Of a stretch of DNA of 64,000 nucleotides, positions 8,149 to 16,597 are shown in pieces; the first letter of the stretch is position 1; the number at the start of each line of letters is the position of its first letter. Origin of the DNA: Flavisericum labens. GTDB lineage: Bacteria; Bacteroidota; Bacteroidia; Flavobacteriales; Flavobacteriaceae. The position numbers and the translations under genes are program-made. Location of the stretch: contig NZ_JBJJBQ010000003.1 of assembly GCF_045446075.1 (NCBI RefSeq), positions 186,001 through 250,000 of the forward strand. The letters are read 5' to 3'. Below the pieces are notes generated by a model, which was not told where the DNA came from, made no database searches, and saw only the letters and a list, made by a program, of their open reading frames with translations.

Positions 8149-9114
8149 TTATCGGTTTACTACATTTTTAGGGTTGCCATTTAAAAAAGCTTTCAGGTTT
8201 TCAATGGTGGTTTGCATTAGCCGCATTCGTGCTTCTTTTGGAGCCCAAGCAATGTGAGGTGTTATTATGCAATTTTTTGCTTTTAATAATGGGTTGTTTT
8301 CTTTCATGGGTTCACTTGAAATCACGTCAATAGCAGCTCCGGAAAGTTTTCCACTGTTTAGAGCCGTAGTTAGGTCTATTTCATTTATTAACGGACCGCG
8401 AGAAGTGTTTATGAGCATGGCGCCATCTTTCATTTTTGAAATATTATTTTCATTTATAATATTTTCGGTTTCTGGAGTTAATGGGCAGTGAAGGCTAATA
8501 ATGTCCGTACTACTAAGTAGCTCTTCCAGCGAAACGAATTTTAAGTTTTCGTTTTCAAATTCAGTATAGATGGTTCGGTTGTATACTTTAATTTTTAATC
8601 CGAAAGCTTGAGCAATTTTGGCTGTTGCTTTCCCGATTTTACCAAAGCCAACAAGTCCCATTGTTTTGCCTGATAGTTCAATTAAAGGATAGTTCCAAAA
8701 TGAAAAATCTTTGCTTGCTATCCATTCGCCTTTTTTAACAGCAGAGCTATGCGCACCAATGCGATGGCACATTTCTAAAAGCAAGGCCAATGTAAATTGA
8801 GCTACGGCAGTTGAACTGTAATCTGGTACGTTAGTAACTGTAATACCTTTGTTTTTAGCGAAATCGACGTCAATAACATTAAAGCCGGTTGCCAATACTC
8901 CTATGTATTTTAAGTTAGGCGTATTTTTAATAACAAATTGGTTAATAGGAGTTTTGTTGCTGAAAATTATTTCGGCATCACCAATATTTTCAATAATCGC
9001 CTCGTCGTTATATGCCGTTCGGTCAAAAACTTTGAGGTTTCCAAATTGTTTTATGCCATCCCAAGTTAAATCACCAGGGTTTAGGGTGTATCCATCTAGT
9101 ACAACTATATTCAT
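8149..9114 (-). CDS. D-2-hydroxyacid dehydrogenase (glycerate dehydrogenase type)
   Basis: The 321-residue protein has the two-domain D-2-hydroxyacid dehydrogenase fold. The NAD motif GFGKIG is at 156-161, the catalytic Arg239 lies in NTSRGPLIN, Glu268 in SSEPM and His287 in ITPHIAW. It should reduce hydroxypyruvate or glyoxylate, or oxidise D-glycerate, in the cytoplasm. The exact substrate cannot be read. It converges with uxuA and is upstream of a lipoprotein gene on the same strand. A role in uronate catabolism is possible but unproven. Confidence 0.88.
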   Translation of the reverse strand: MNIVVLDGYTLNPGDLTWDGIKQFGNLKVFDRTAYNDEAIIENIGDAEIIFSNKTPINQFVIKNTPNLKYIGVLATGFNVIDVDFAKNKGITVTNVPDYSSTAVAQFTLALLLEMCHRIGAHSSAVKKGEWIASKDFSFWNYPLIELSGKTMGLVGFGKIGKATAKIAQAFGLKIKVYNRTIYTEFENENLKFVSLEELLSSTDIISLHCPLTPETENIINENNISKMKDGAMLINTSRGPLINEIDLTTALNSGKLSGAAIDVISSEPMKENNPLLKAKNCIITPHIAWAPKEARMRLMQTTIENLKAFLNGNPKNVVNR

Positions 9115-9174
9115 AAAAAAGTTTGGCTTAAAAGATAGGAGTTGTGTGCACCAAATACTTATATGTTTGGTCTT

Positions 9175-9645
9175 TTATTGTACTCGATGGTAAGTTTCGG
9201 CGTAAATGGGGTGGCCTAAACTGTCTTTTTCAATTTGGGTAAAAGAGGTTTCATCTATAACAATTTCAAAATCAAATATCTTATTTGCCTTTATGCGCCT
9301 TCTCATAGCTTTTGAGCCGTATTCTAGATTTTCAGTTAAAATACCATCTTCAAAAGTATAGTCGCCCACACCAAACCAGTCTAACGAGTCGCCCGTGCGC
9401 AGGCGGCTCCACATAATTTTGGTTTCGGAAAACATTTTCATCTGTTTAAATGTATTTGATGTTTGTATGGTATCCACGGTGCCATCTCCACTATAATTTA
9501 AAAAACTCACTAATTCCCAAGCGCCCTCTATTGACGGGGTTTCATTTGCTTGTTCATCAGTTTCAGGCATAGCAGTTTCATTGTTGTTTTTACAGCTTAT
9601 AACGGTAAGCAGCATAATCAGAATTAAAGATAAATTTTTTCTCAT
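9175..9645 (-). CDS. Hypothetical lipoprotein, possibly lipocalin-like
   Basis: The 156-residue protein has a signal peptide with a lipobox ending in Cys (VISCKNNN, Cys18) followed by a low-complexity acidic linker. The mature part begins IEGAWELVSFLNYSG, the kind of opening seen in lipocalin-like and DUF4488-type beta-barrels that bind small hydrophobic ligands. I do not recognise a defined family and assign no function. It lies 60 bases upstream of the hydroxyacid dehydrogenase on the same strand and is divergent from trxB. Confidence 0.75.
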   Translation of the reverse strand: MRKNLSLILIMLLTVISCKNNNETAMPETDEQANETPSIEGAWELVSFLNYSGDGTVDTIQTSNTFKQMKMFSETKIMWSRLRTGDSLDWFGVGDYTFEDGILTENLEYGSKAMRRRIKANKIFDFEIVIDETSFTQIEKDSLGHPIYAETYHRVQ

Positions 9646-9774
9646 GACGAAATTGTTTTGTTAGTGGTACTTAAATTTACAAAAAAAAATAACATAATTA
9701 TGCTCTATAAATTTTAAATATGGGGCTATAGTAAAGTGTTAATAACTTCTATGTAAGGTTTTCATCAAAAATTC

Positions 9775-9782
9775 TACTTTTG
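9775..9782 (+). promoter_or_regulatory. Promoter -7 element of trxB
   Basis: TACTTTTG fits TAnnTTTG and lies 15-21 bases upstream of the candidate trxB start codons, implying a very short leader. Confidence 0.5.
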
Positions 9783-9797
9783 TTGTTCTAAAATGAA

Positions 9798-10784
9798 ATG
9801 ATTATGTCTGAAGATATTGAAAGAATAAAATGCTTAATTATTGGTTCTGGACCTGCGGGTTATACTGCAGCAATTTATGCGGCAAGAGCTAATATGAGCC
9901 CCGTGCTGTATCAAGGTACACAGCCCGGAGGACAATTAACAACTACGAACGAAGTAGAGAATTTTCCGGGGTACCCCGATGGTGTTACAGGACCAGAAAT
10001 GATGATGCAACTGCAGACCCAAGCACAACGTTTTGAAACGGATGTGCGTGACGGATGGGTAACTAAAGTTGATTTTTCAGGAGAAGTCCATAAAGTTTGG
10101 GTTAATGGTTTAAAGGAAATTCATGCCGATACCATAATTATCTCAACGGGAGCTTCAGCAAAATACTTGGGATTGGATTCTGAGCAAAAGTACTTGAAAC
10201 TAGGTGGTGGTGTTTCGGCATGTGCCGTTTGTGATGGGTTTTTCTACAGAAATCAGGAAGTGGTTATTGTTGGTGCAGGAGATTCGGCCTGTGAAGAAGC
10301 GCACTACTTATCGAAACTTTGTAAAAAAGTTACTATGTTGGTTAGACGTGATGAGTTTAGAGCATCAAAAATAATGGAATCGCGCGTTAAAAATACCGAG
10401 AACATCGAAATTTTATTCAACACAGAAACCGATGAGGTTTTAGGTGATGGGCAAGTTGTTACTGGTGTTCGTGTTTTCAATAACAAAACCGATGAAAAAC
10501 ATGAAATTCCCGCAACCGGATTTTTTGTGGCGATTGGGCATAAACCTAATACCGATATTTTTAAAGATTATTTGGATTTAGACGAAACTGGTTACATCAT
10601 TAATAAACCAGGAACTTCAAAAACCAATATTGAAGGGGTTTTTGTTTCTGGTGATGCAGCCGACCATGTTTACCGTCAGGCAGTTACCGCAGCCGGTACT
10701 GGGTGTATGGCGGCACTTGATGCAGAGCGTTATTTGGCAGCCAAAGATTCTAGTTTTGAGGTGTCGACATCTACATATAACTAA
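9798..10784 (+). CDS. trxB: Thioredoxin reductase
   Basis: The 328-residue flavoprotein has the FAD motif GSGPAG at 16-21, the redox-active pair CAVC at 142-145 followed by DGFF, the NADPH-binding GAGDSACEEA near 155-164, and the closing FAD motif VFVSGDAAD. It reduces thioredoxin with NADPH in the cytoplasm. Two ATGs six bases apart (9798 and 9804) compete; MSEDIERIKC from 9804 looks more conserved. It is monocistronic, with its own promoter element and a strong terminator. Confidence 0.96.
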   Translation: MIMSEDIERIKCLIIGSGPAGYTAAIYAARANMSPVLYQGTQPGGQLTTTNEVENFPGYPDGVTGPEMMMQLQTQAQRFETDVRDGWVTKVDFSGEVHKVWVNGLKEIHADTIIISTGASAKYLGLDSEQKYLKLGGGVSACAVCDGFFYRNQEVVIVGAGDSACEEAHYLSKLCKKVTMLVRRDEFRASKIMESRVKNTENIEILFNTETDEVLGDGQVVTGVRVFNNKTDEKHEIPATGFFVAIGHKPNTDIFKDYLDLDETGYIINKPGTSKTNIEGVFVSGDAADHVYRQAVTAAGTGCMAALDAERYLAAKDSSFEVSTSTYN

Positions 10785-10809
10785 AAATAACAGGTTATAA
10801 AATATTGAA

Positions 10810-10838
10810 AGTCCGAAGCGAATGCTTCGGACTTTTTG
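10810..10838 (+). terminator. Terminator after trxB
   Basis: The 10-bp perfect stem AGTCCGAAGC/GCTTCGGACT closes a GAAT loop and is followed by TTTTG. It may also serve the convergent AraC gene. Confidence 0.88.
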
Positions 10839-10871
10839 TTTCAATAGTCAATTGGGACTTAAAATTGTAAT

Positions 10872-11900
10872 TTATACAGCAACTGCAACCACATGCTGCT
10901 TTTTAAATTCGTTAGGTGTTATTCCATATTTTTCCTTGAAAATTTTCGAAAAATAACTTCGGCTTGTAAAACCTATAGTGTAAACAATTTGAGAGATATT
11001 GAGGTCAGTAGTGGTAATTAAATCTCTAGCAACTTCCAGTCTTACGTGTCTAATATACTCGGTTACGGTTCTTTTAAATAAAAATTTAAAGCCGTCTTGA
11101 AGTTTTGCTTGAGATAGGCCAGATTCAGTTGCTAAATAACCTAAAGAGTAATCTTTTGATGGGTTTTTTATAATACCGTTTGCAAGCTTTCTTATAACGA
11201 CAAGTTCACTTTTTATTAAAGAGGTTGGCAATGGAATACCTTGGTCTAATTTATTATGCTGCTGGATGTGCATGGTTAAAATTTCATAAAGTATCGCTTC
11301 TATTTTTAAAATTCTTAGCATACCCTTCGATTTTATTTTCCAGAGCTTTTTTACTTGATCGGCCATTTTTAAATTTAAAATCCCAAAGTGCCTAAAACGG
11401 TTTTCATGATCGGTATCAACAAAAACCTCGTATAGCTTTTTATTTAATGTTGATATATTGGTGGTACGTTTCTTTAAAAAATGCCTTCTTGTAATTTCTA
11501 TGACATTAATTTTCAAATCGACATCTTTTGGCAATTTCAAGTAGTTTTTGCCACCCGTCTTATTTGTAAATATCAAAGATTGAAATTGTTCAATTTCCTC
11601 ACCATCACTATCAATTTCAAATTGATGGATAAAACTTCCACTAAGCGGATAGATAAACCTAATAGGATTGAATTTGGATGCATATATTTCTAAATTAATA
11701 TCATCGCTAAACCTTATATTATAATCTAATAAATTAATGCCCCAATCAAATGGAATAAACCGAATACTGCCACAAGCTTTATCATTATCAACGACTAAAG
11801 TACATTCGTTCCATTTTTCTTCAATAATCCCACCAATAAATTTTTGGATTCTTTGAAGAACGTCTTTAGTATTGTCTGCAATTATTTCAATTTCTATCAT
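10872..11900 (-). CDS. AraC-family transcriptional regulator
   Basis: The 342-residue protein carries a C-terminal AraC/XylS double helix-turn-helix at about 240-335, with LSQAKLQDGFKFLFKRTV in the first HTH and the signature IGFTSRSYFSKIFKEKYGITP in the second. The N-terminal 220 residues are a non-obvious sensor domain. It should bind DNA as a regulator. It is transcribed away from the hemerythrin/DUF2383/DUF1328 set, from which it is separated by a 324-base intergenic region, so it is a candidate regulator of that set. The effector is unknown. Confidence 0.92.
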   Translation of the reverse strand: MIEIEIIADNTKDVLQRIQKFIGGIIEEKWNECTLVVDNDKACGSIRFIPFDWGINLLDYNIRFSDDINLEIYASKFNPIRFIYPLSGSFIHQFEIDSDGEEIEQFQSLIFTNKTGGKNYLKLPKDVDLKINVIEITRRHFLKKRTTNISTLNKKLYEVFVDTDHENRFRHFGILNLKMADQVKKLWKIKSKGMLRILKIEAILYEILTMHIQQHNKLDQGIPLPTSLIKSELVVIRKLANGIIKNPSKDYSLGYLATESGLSQAKLQDGFKFLFKRTVTEYIRHVRLEVARDLITTTDLNISQIVYTIGFTSRSYFSKIFKEKYGITPNEFKKQHVVAVAV

Positions 11901-12224
11901 GCTTTTTTTATAGCCTTTGGTGAATAATCGAGAATTTATTTAACATAAAACGAATTATTCTCTTTGTAGATATCCATTTGCGTTTTTGAAAAATGGACTC
12001 ATTTTATTCAGTAAAAAAACTAAAAGTAAATATATCCTTTAACTGAGAAAAACCCACAACAAAGCAAAGATATACACTACCTGTCATAAGAAACTAAAGG
12101 TAATATTATTTTTTACATAAAACCATAATTTGATTTGTAAAAACCCATTTGAGTTAATTCTTAATTGGTTTGAACTAAGCAATCAGCTAATTAAATAATA
12201 GCTTTGATTTAGTTAACACTAAAA
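11901..12224. promoter_or_regulatory. Divergent intergenic region between AraC gene and hemerythrin gene
   Basis: These 324 AT-rich bases hold no open reading frame that I can support. A near inverted repeat, GAATAATCG (11922-11930) facing CGAATTATTC (11951-11960), lies just upstream of the AraC start and could be an operator for autoregulation. No exact TAnnTTTG element was found for the hemerythrin gene. Confidence 0.35.
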
Positions 12225-12662
12225 TTGATGAATATTTTTGAAGCCATAAGAAAAGACCACGATACTCAAAGAGAGTTGCTGAAAAAGTTAATAAATACGA
12301 CGGGAGACTCGAAAAACAGAGATAAGATTTTTAAAGCTATAAAAAATGAATTGGAGGTTCATGCTAATGCAGAAGAAAGGCATTTTTATAAACCACTAAT
12401 AAGCAATGAAATGATGCAGGAAAAGGCCAGACATGGTATTGCAGAGCATCATGAAATTGATGAATTAATTGAGCAGTTAGAAGAAACTGATTATGATAGT
12501 TCGGCCTGGTTGAAAATAGCAAAAGATTTAAAGGATAAAGTTGAACATCATTTGGATGACGAAGAACATACTTTTTTTCAGCTAGCAGGTAAAGTGTTTT
12601 CTGAGACTCAAAAGCAAAATCTTGCAAAACATTACATTGACTATATGAAAACCAATGTTTAG
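12225..12662 (+). CDS. Hemerythrin HHE domain protein
   Basis: The 145-residue protein is a four-helix HHE cation-binding protein. Putative iron ligands are spaced as expected: His13 (KDHDTQ), His47/Glu51 (EVHANAEERH), His80/Glu84 (AEHHEIDE) and His108/Glu113 region (EHHLDDEEH). Such proteins bind O2, NO or iron and often respond to oxidative or nitrosative stress. It begins a rightward series with PA2169/DUF2383, DUF1328 and an acidic lipoprotein. Start ATG at 12228 region is unique. The residue positions are approximate. Confidence 0.92.
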   Translation: MMNIFEAIRKDHDTQRELLKKLINTTGDSKNRDKIFKAIKNELEVHANAEERHFYKPLISNEMMQEKARHGIAEHHEIDELIEQLEETDYDSSAWLKIAKDLKDKVEHHLDDEEHTFFQLAGKVFSETQKQNLAKHYIDYMKTNV

Positions 12663-12735
12663 TTTTTACAAAGCACTGGCGATGTAACTCTTTTTCTTTC
12701 CAAATGGCGTACTAAGTATTTTTAAACTAATTGCT

Positions 12736-13182
12736 ATGAAAAATGATATTGAATACATCTTAACAAGCTTAATAAAAAAAACTTCAAATACAGGAGAGGC
12801 GTTTCGGAAAGCAGCCAAACAAATATCAAATACCTCTTTAAAATCTTATTTTAAATTAAAGGCTCAAGAACGGAACAATTTCGAGCAAGAGCTTGAAACA
12901 GAATTACAGGCGCTAAACGAAAACCTCAATAAAAATCAAACCGATAGTAGCAGAGATACGAAGCAGCCAACTTGGGTTAACTTTGATGCCATTGCTTTAT
13001 ACAGCCAAGAGGAATTGATTTTAGAAGAAGTTATAAATGGAGAAAGGGCAGCTTTAGATGAATACACTCGGTTAATCCGTAAAGCCCAACTACCTTTGCG
13101 TACTAAAAGCATTTTAAACTCTCAGAAAAATAAAATACAAAGAGGTCTCTCAACAATAAAAACCTTTGAAGAATTGTATTAG
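12736..13182 (+). CDS. PA2169/DUF2383-family four-helix-bundle protein
   Basis: The 148-residue protein matches the PA2169 family (DUF2383): ferritin-like helices with a conserved start (IEYILTSLIKKTSNTGEAFRKAA), KSYF near the second helix, and EELILEEVINGERAALDEY in the third. These proteins are all-alpha, resemble ferritins and are associated with stress responses in Bacteroidota and Proteobacteria; the biochemical role is not known. It follows the hemerythrin gene by 73 bases in the same direction. Confidence 0.88.
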   Translation: MKNDIEYILTSLIKKTSNTGEAFRKAAKQISNTSLKSYFKLKAQERNNFEQELETELQALNENLNKNQTDSSRDTKQPTWVNFDAIALYSQEELILEEVINGERAALDEYTRLIRKAQLPLRTKSILNSQKNKIQRGLSTIKTFEELY

Positions 13183-13247
13183 CATGGGTTTAAAAGCTAT
13201 ACGCCTTTGTATGGGTTAATATAAGAACCATTACAGTTAAGGTGTGG

Positions 13248-13255
13248 TAAATTTG
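13248..13255 (+). promoter_or_regulatory. Promoter -7 element before the DUF1328 gene
   Basis: TAAATTTG fits TAnnTTTG and lies 60 bases upstream of the DUF1328 start, so the last two genes of this series may have their own promoter. Confidence 0.5.
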
Positions 13256-13315
13256 TTAACTATCTTGTTTTTAGTTGTTTGAGAGGCAAGCAAATTAATT
13301 TTTAAAATAATAACT

Positions 13316-13477
13316 ATGTTACGTTGGACAATAATATTTGTAGTCATTGCAATAATAGCAGGAATCTTAGGTTTCGGTGGAATAGCAGGGGCCTCAGCAG
13401 GAATAGCAAAGATTTTATTCTTTGTATTCTTAGTGCTATTTGTACTTTCATTGCTAAAAGGATTAGTTAAGAAATAA
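13316..13477 (+). CDS. DUF1328 small membrane protein (YtjA type)
   Basis: This 53-residue ORF starts MLRWTIIFVVIAIIAGILGF and ends LLKGLVKK before TAA. It is two hydrophobic segments around a glycine/alanine-rich turn (FGGIAGASAGIAK), the hallmark of the DUF1328/YtjA family of inner-membrane miniproteins. Its function is unknown, but members are often found with hemerythrin-like and CsbD-like stress proteins. It is preceded by a promoter element and followed 17 bases later by the acidic lipoprotein, so the two are probably co-transcribed. Confidence 0.9.
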   Translation: MLRWTIIFVVIAIIAGILGFGGIAGASAGIAKILFFVFLVLFVLSLLKGLVKK

Positions 13478-13494
13478 ATTTACAAACCAAAAAA

Positions 13495-13683
13495 ATGAAC
13501 ATTATGAGAATAATAGGAAAAATATTTATAGTGCTTTTTACGTTTTCAGCTTTGTTAACTAGTTGTAGAGAAGAAAAAGAAAATAAGGTAGAAGATGCCG
13601 TTGAAGAGGTAGGAGACGGTATAGAGGATGCAGCAGATGAAGTCGAAGATGCAGCAGACGAAGTTGAAGATGCCGTTGAATAA
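13495..13683 (+). CDS. Small acidic repeat lipoprotein
   Basis: The 62-residue protein has a signal peptide and a lipobox ending in Cys (LLTSC). The mature part is almost entirely Glu, Asp, Val and Ala in a seven-residue repeat (DEVEDAA), encoded by near-identical 21-base repeats at about 13625-13680. It should be a lipid-anchored amphipathic helix. A longer relative is at 48723-49025. I know such proteins only as hypothetical lipoproteins near stress genes. Start could also be the ATG at 13504. Function unassigned. Confidence 0.8.
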   Translation: MNIMRIIGKIFIVLFTFSALLTSCREEKENKVEDAVEEVGDGIEDAADEVEDAADEVEDAVE

Positions 13684-13870
13684 AGAAATTATACAAACCA
13701 TTAAAGTTTAGCACGCTAAACAAGAAGAAACAATTTTCATTGAGTATGAAAATTGTTTTTTTATATGAAATGAGAAGCTAAAAACGTTAAAATAAAGGTT
13801 GGTTCAATCTTTTGTAAATATAAATTTTCAAATGATTTTAAAAATTGTTTTCTTTGCCCTCCTATGAAAG

Positions 13871-13945
13871 CGGGATGTGGCGCAGTCCGGTTAGCGTACA
13901 CGGCTGGGGGCCGTGTGGTCGCAGGTTCAAATCCTGTCATCCCGA
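13871..13945 (+). tRNA. tRNA-Pro(GGG)
   Basis: Acceptor arms CGGGATG (13871-13877) and CATCCCG (13938-13944) pair fully with discriminator A at 13945. The anticodon stem CACGG/CCGTG encloses CTGGGGG, giving anticodon GGG. The T arm is GCAGGTTCAAATCCTG. CCA is not encoded. It is a second proline tRNA of the same 75-base size as the one at 5909. Confidence 0.96.
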
Positions 13946-13950
13946 CAAAA

Positions 13951-13979
13951 AAACCAGTAAATTTTTACTGGTTTTTTTG
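13951..13979 (+). terminator. Terminator after tRNA-Pro(GGG)
   Basis: ACCAGTAAA (13953-13961) pairs with TTTACTGGT (13964-13972), followed by a T run, 6 bases after the tRNA. Confidence 0.85.
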
Positions 13980-14000
13980 CTTAATAATGGTTTTGGTTTT

Positions 14001-14780
14001 TTAGAATCTCAGGTATTCAATTTGAAGTTTATTTGGCAATAAAGATTCCATGATATTGGGATTTCCGTTAGTAAAAAATTGCAATTTTACTATTGATTCT
14101 TGGGTGTTCAGTAAATCTTGTTTTTCTAAAACCGCTTTAGTCTGCCTAGCAACTGCTTCACCAGAGTCTATAATTTTCACATGATTTGGTAAAAGTTCTA
14201 CTAAAATAGGTATTAAATAAGGGTAGTGGGTGCAGCCCAAAACCAAATAATCGATATTGGCAGCAATCATGGGATTTAAATAGATTTTTAAGAGCGATTT
14301 CATTTCTTCTGAATGAAGTTTACCGCTTTCAATAAGCTCTACAATGCCATCGCCAATCTGCTCTACAACTTGAATGTTTTTGGTAAATAAATTGGAGGTT
14401 CTATGAAACAATTCACTGCTTAAAGTGCCTTCAGTAGCCAAAATGCCTACTGCGCTTGTTATTGTTCGTAAGGCTGCTGGTTTAATAGCTGGCTCAATAC
14501 CTATGAACGGGACATCGTAAAGGTCTCTTAATAAATCAATAGCGTTTGTAGTAGCGGTATTGCAAGCCACTACTATTAGTTTGCAACCTTTATTCAGTAA
14601 AAGTTCGGTATTTTTTATGCAGAAGTCGGTAATAACCTTTTTGCCTTTTGGGCCGTATGGGGCATTAATGCTATCGGCTAAATAAATGGTGTCTTCGTTT
14701 GGCAACAGTGCATGGATTTCTTTCCAAATGGATGTGCCCCCAACACCTGAATCAAAAATGCCGATAGGTTGTTTGTTCAT
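14001..14780 (-). CDS. murI: Glutamate racemase
   Basis: The 259-residue protein opens with IGIFDSGVGGTSI, the family N-terminal motif, and carries the two catalytic cysteines, Cys73 in VACNTAT and Cys183 in LGCTHYP. It supplies D-glutamate for peptidoglycan. Length is normal. It is downstream of the OmpH/BamA run and separated from it by a strong hairpin terminator at 14797-14825, so it probably has its own promoter. Confidence 0.96.
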   Translation of the reverse strand: MNKQPIGIFDSGVGGTSIWKEIHALLPNEDTIYLADSINAPYGPKGKKVITDFCIKNTELLLNKGCKLIVVACNTATTNAIDLLRDLYDVPFIGIEPAIKPAALRTITSAVGILATEGTLSSELFHRTSNLFTKNIQVVEQIGDGIVELIESGKLHSEEMKSLLKIYLNPMIAANIDYLVLGCTHYPYLIPILVELLPNHVKIIDSGEAVARQTKAVLEKQDLLNTQESIVKLQFFTNGNPNIMESLLPNKLQIEYLRF

Positions 14781-14796
14781 AGTTTAACAAAAGTAA

Positions 14797-14825
14797 AAAA
14801 GCTGCCCTTTTAAAGGGCAGCTTTT
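14797..14825 (-). terminator. Terminator after the OmpH gene
   Basis: A nearly perfect palindrome, AAAAGCTGCCC...GGGCAGCTTTT, sits between the OmpH 3' end (14850) and the murI start. On the minus strand it is followed by TTTTTACTTTTG. Confidence 0.85.
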
Positions 14826-14849
14826 CATTTTTTTATTCAAGACTTTCTA

Positions 14850-15347
14850 TTAGATGCCCAATTTCTTTTTAACATCTTCTAAAATATCTTTTCCGTCAGC
14901 AACAATTAGGGTAGCTCTATCTAAAACATACTGGTAACCTTGCTCTTTTGCTACCTCGTTAATCGCTTTCATAGCATCCTCCTGTATTGGTTTGAATAGC
15001 TCAGCTTCTTTTTTTGCTAAATCTTTTTGCGCATCGGCTCTAAACTGTTGGATACGTTGTTGTTTTTCTTGAAGCTCTAAACCTCTTTTCTGGTTTTCTT
15101 CATCAGTTTTAGTTGCAGCTTCAGCTTCGTATTGTTTTACCGTGTTTTGGTACTCGGTAATGGACGCTTCAATATCCGTTTGATAAGTTTTTCCAAGAGC
15201 TTCAATTTCAGCCTGGGCCGACTTAGCTGCAGGCATAGCTGCGATTAATTCTTGGGTGTTTATATGAGCAACTTTTTGTGCTTGGGCAAAACTAACTGTT
15301 ACAAGACATAGAGCAGTTGCTAATAATAAAGTTTTTAATTGTTTCAT
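14850..15347 (-). CDS. OmpH/Skp-family periplasmic chaperone
   Basis: The 165-residue protein has a signal peptide cleaved after SFAQA, then the OmpH/Skp fold: a short strand (KVAHINTQELIAAMP) followed by a long alanine/glutamate/glutamine coiled coil at about 38-125 and a closing beta segment. Skp-type trimers hold outer-membrane beta-barrel proteins in the periplasm and pass them to the Bam machine. It is 40 bases downstream of a longer paralogue and follows bamA, so the three form one envelope-assembly operon. Confidence 0.93.
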   Translation of the reverse strand: MKQLKTLLLATALCLVTVSFAQAQKVAHINTQELIAAMPAAKSAQAEIEALGKTYQTDIEASITEYQNTVKQYEAEAATKTDEENQKRGLELQEKQQRIQQFRADAQKDLAKKEAELFKPIQEDAMKAINEVAKEQGYQYVLDRATLIVADGKDILEDVKKKLGI

Positions 15348-15387
15348 TTTTAAATAGTATTAAGTGTGTTATAAATTTATTTTATGT

Positions 15388-16425
15388 TTAATTTTTTCTA
15401 GCGTTTAAAATGCTGTCTCTTCGTTTTTGGCGTTCTTCTAAAATTCTTTGTTTTTTTTCCTCCAATTCTTTTTGTCTGGCCTCTCTTTCAGCTAATTTTT
15501 TTTGTCTGTTCTCTTCTATTAGCTCAGCTTGTGTTTTTGATTCACTTTCTGTCTTGGTCCCATCTTCGGTTTTGTTCTCTTCATTGGTTTTTTCATCGCT
15601 AACGCTTTCTTCCGATTTTGTGGATGAAGATGTTGTTTGCTTTCTGGCATCCAACTTGGCTTGTCTCGCTTTTTCTCTTTCTTCCAATATCTTTTGACGT
15701 CGTTCATCAGCTTCTTTTTTCTTGGCTTCTCGCGCTGCCAGAATTTCTTGTCGGCGTTTTTCAACCGCATCAGCTCTTGCTTCTTTCTTTTCTTCTAAAG
15801 CTTTTTCTCGAGCATCTAATTCTTCGTTCACCTCAGGAATTAAATCCTCTTGTTCAGCAGCTTTTCGTTCTGCCCTGTTTTGCGCCTGTTTACGTTTTGA
15901 AGTTCTGGTAATGCTTCTTAAAACCTGCTCGCTTAAATCAAACTGTTTCGCAGAAAACAGCATGGTAGCGTCTGAAGATTTATCAAAAATAAAATCATAC
16001 TTTCTGCCTTCTGCCAAATCTTGAACGGCGGCAAAAATCTGATCCTGAATGGGCTGCATCAATTGTTTTTTCTGTATGAACAAATCGCCATTTGGTCCAA
16101 AACGTTTTTGCTGATAATCTAATATTTCAATTTCCTCAAAATCAATATCCTCTTTACGTTCTTCAATCAACTCGGTAGTCAAAAGGGCTTTTTCGTTGTT
16201 AAGAGCGGTACGCTTTTGCTCAACAGTGGCCAATTTTTCTTGAATTTCGTTTTTCCATTTTTGTGCTTTCGCATTTAATTGCTGCGAGGCTTCTTGATAT
16301 TCTGGAACATTCTCTAAAATATATTCTGTGTCTATGTAAGCAATTCTAACTCCCCGTTGTGCGTGTAAAGAAGAAAAACTTAGCATAAAAACTAATGACA
16401 GTAAAAAAAGAACGTTGTTTTGCAT
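15388..16425 (-). CDS. OmpH/Skp-family protein with a long charged C-terminal extension
   Basis: The 345-residue protein has a signal peptide (cleavage after LHAQ), an OmpH/Skp domain at about 24-175 (RIAYIDTEYILENVPEYQEA at its start) and then about 160 residues of very charged coiled coil. The extension contains repeated RRQKILEEREKARQ-like and KKQRILEERQKRR-like units either side of a Ser/Thr/Glu-rich hinge near 265-300. Ordinary Skp is about 160 residues, so this is twice the usual size. It is probably a periplasmic chaperone for outer-membrane proteins; the extension's role is unknown. Confidence 0.9.
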   Translation of the reverse strand: MQNNVLFLLSLVFMLSFSSLHAQRGVRIAYIDTEYILENVPEYQEASQQLNAKAQKWKNEIQEKLATVEQKRTALNNEKALLTTELIEERKEDIDFEEIEILDYQQKRFGPNGDLFIQKKQLMQPIQDQIFAAVQDLAEGRKYDFIFDKSSDATMLFSAKQFDLSEQVLRSITRTSKRKQAQNRAERKAAEQEDLIPEVNEELDAREKALEEKKEARADAVEKRRQEILAAREAKKKEADERRQKILEEREKARQAKLDARKQTTSSSTKSEESVSDEKTNEENKTEDGTKTESESKTQAELIEENRQKKLAEREARQKELEEKKQRILEERQKRRDSILNARKN

Positions 16426-16597
16426 CGGTTTAATTTTTTATAATTTATGGATTACAAATTCTAAAAACGACAAATGATTTTTGCTGCGCTTTTGAATTAG
16501 GTTTTCAAAATTAACGAATTTTAATCTTAAAAATTTTATTCTCATGCAAATCATCAAAGTGTTAATAGAAAATATCGTGCCAAAATAAATTTTATAC

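Noticed and set aside
5909..13945. Possible integrative element between the two tRNA-Pro genes
   Set aside because: The interval holds ordinary metabolic genes, no integrase and no duplicated tRNA end.
15410..16024. Long plus-strand open frames opposite the OmpH-like gene
   Set aside because: They are antisense shadows of a coiled-coil gene with Ser/Phe/Leu-biased composition.
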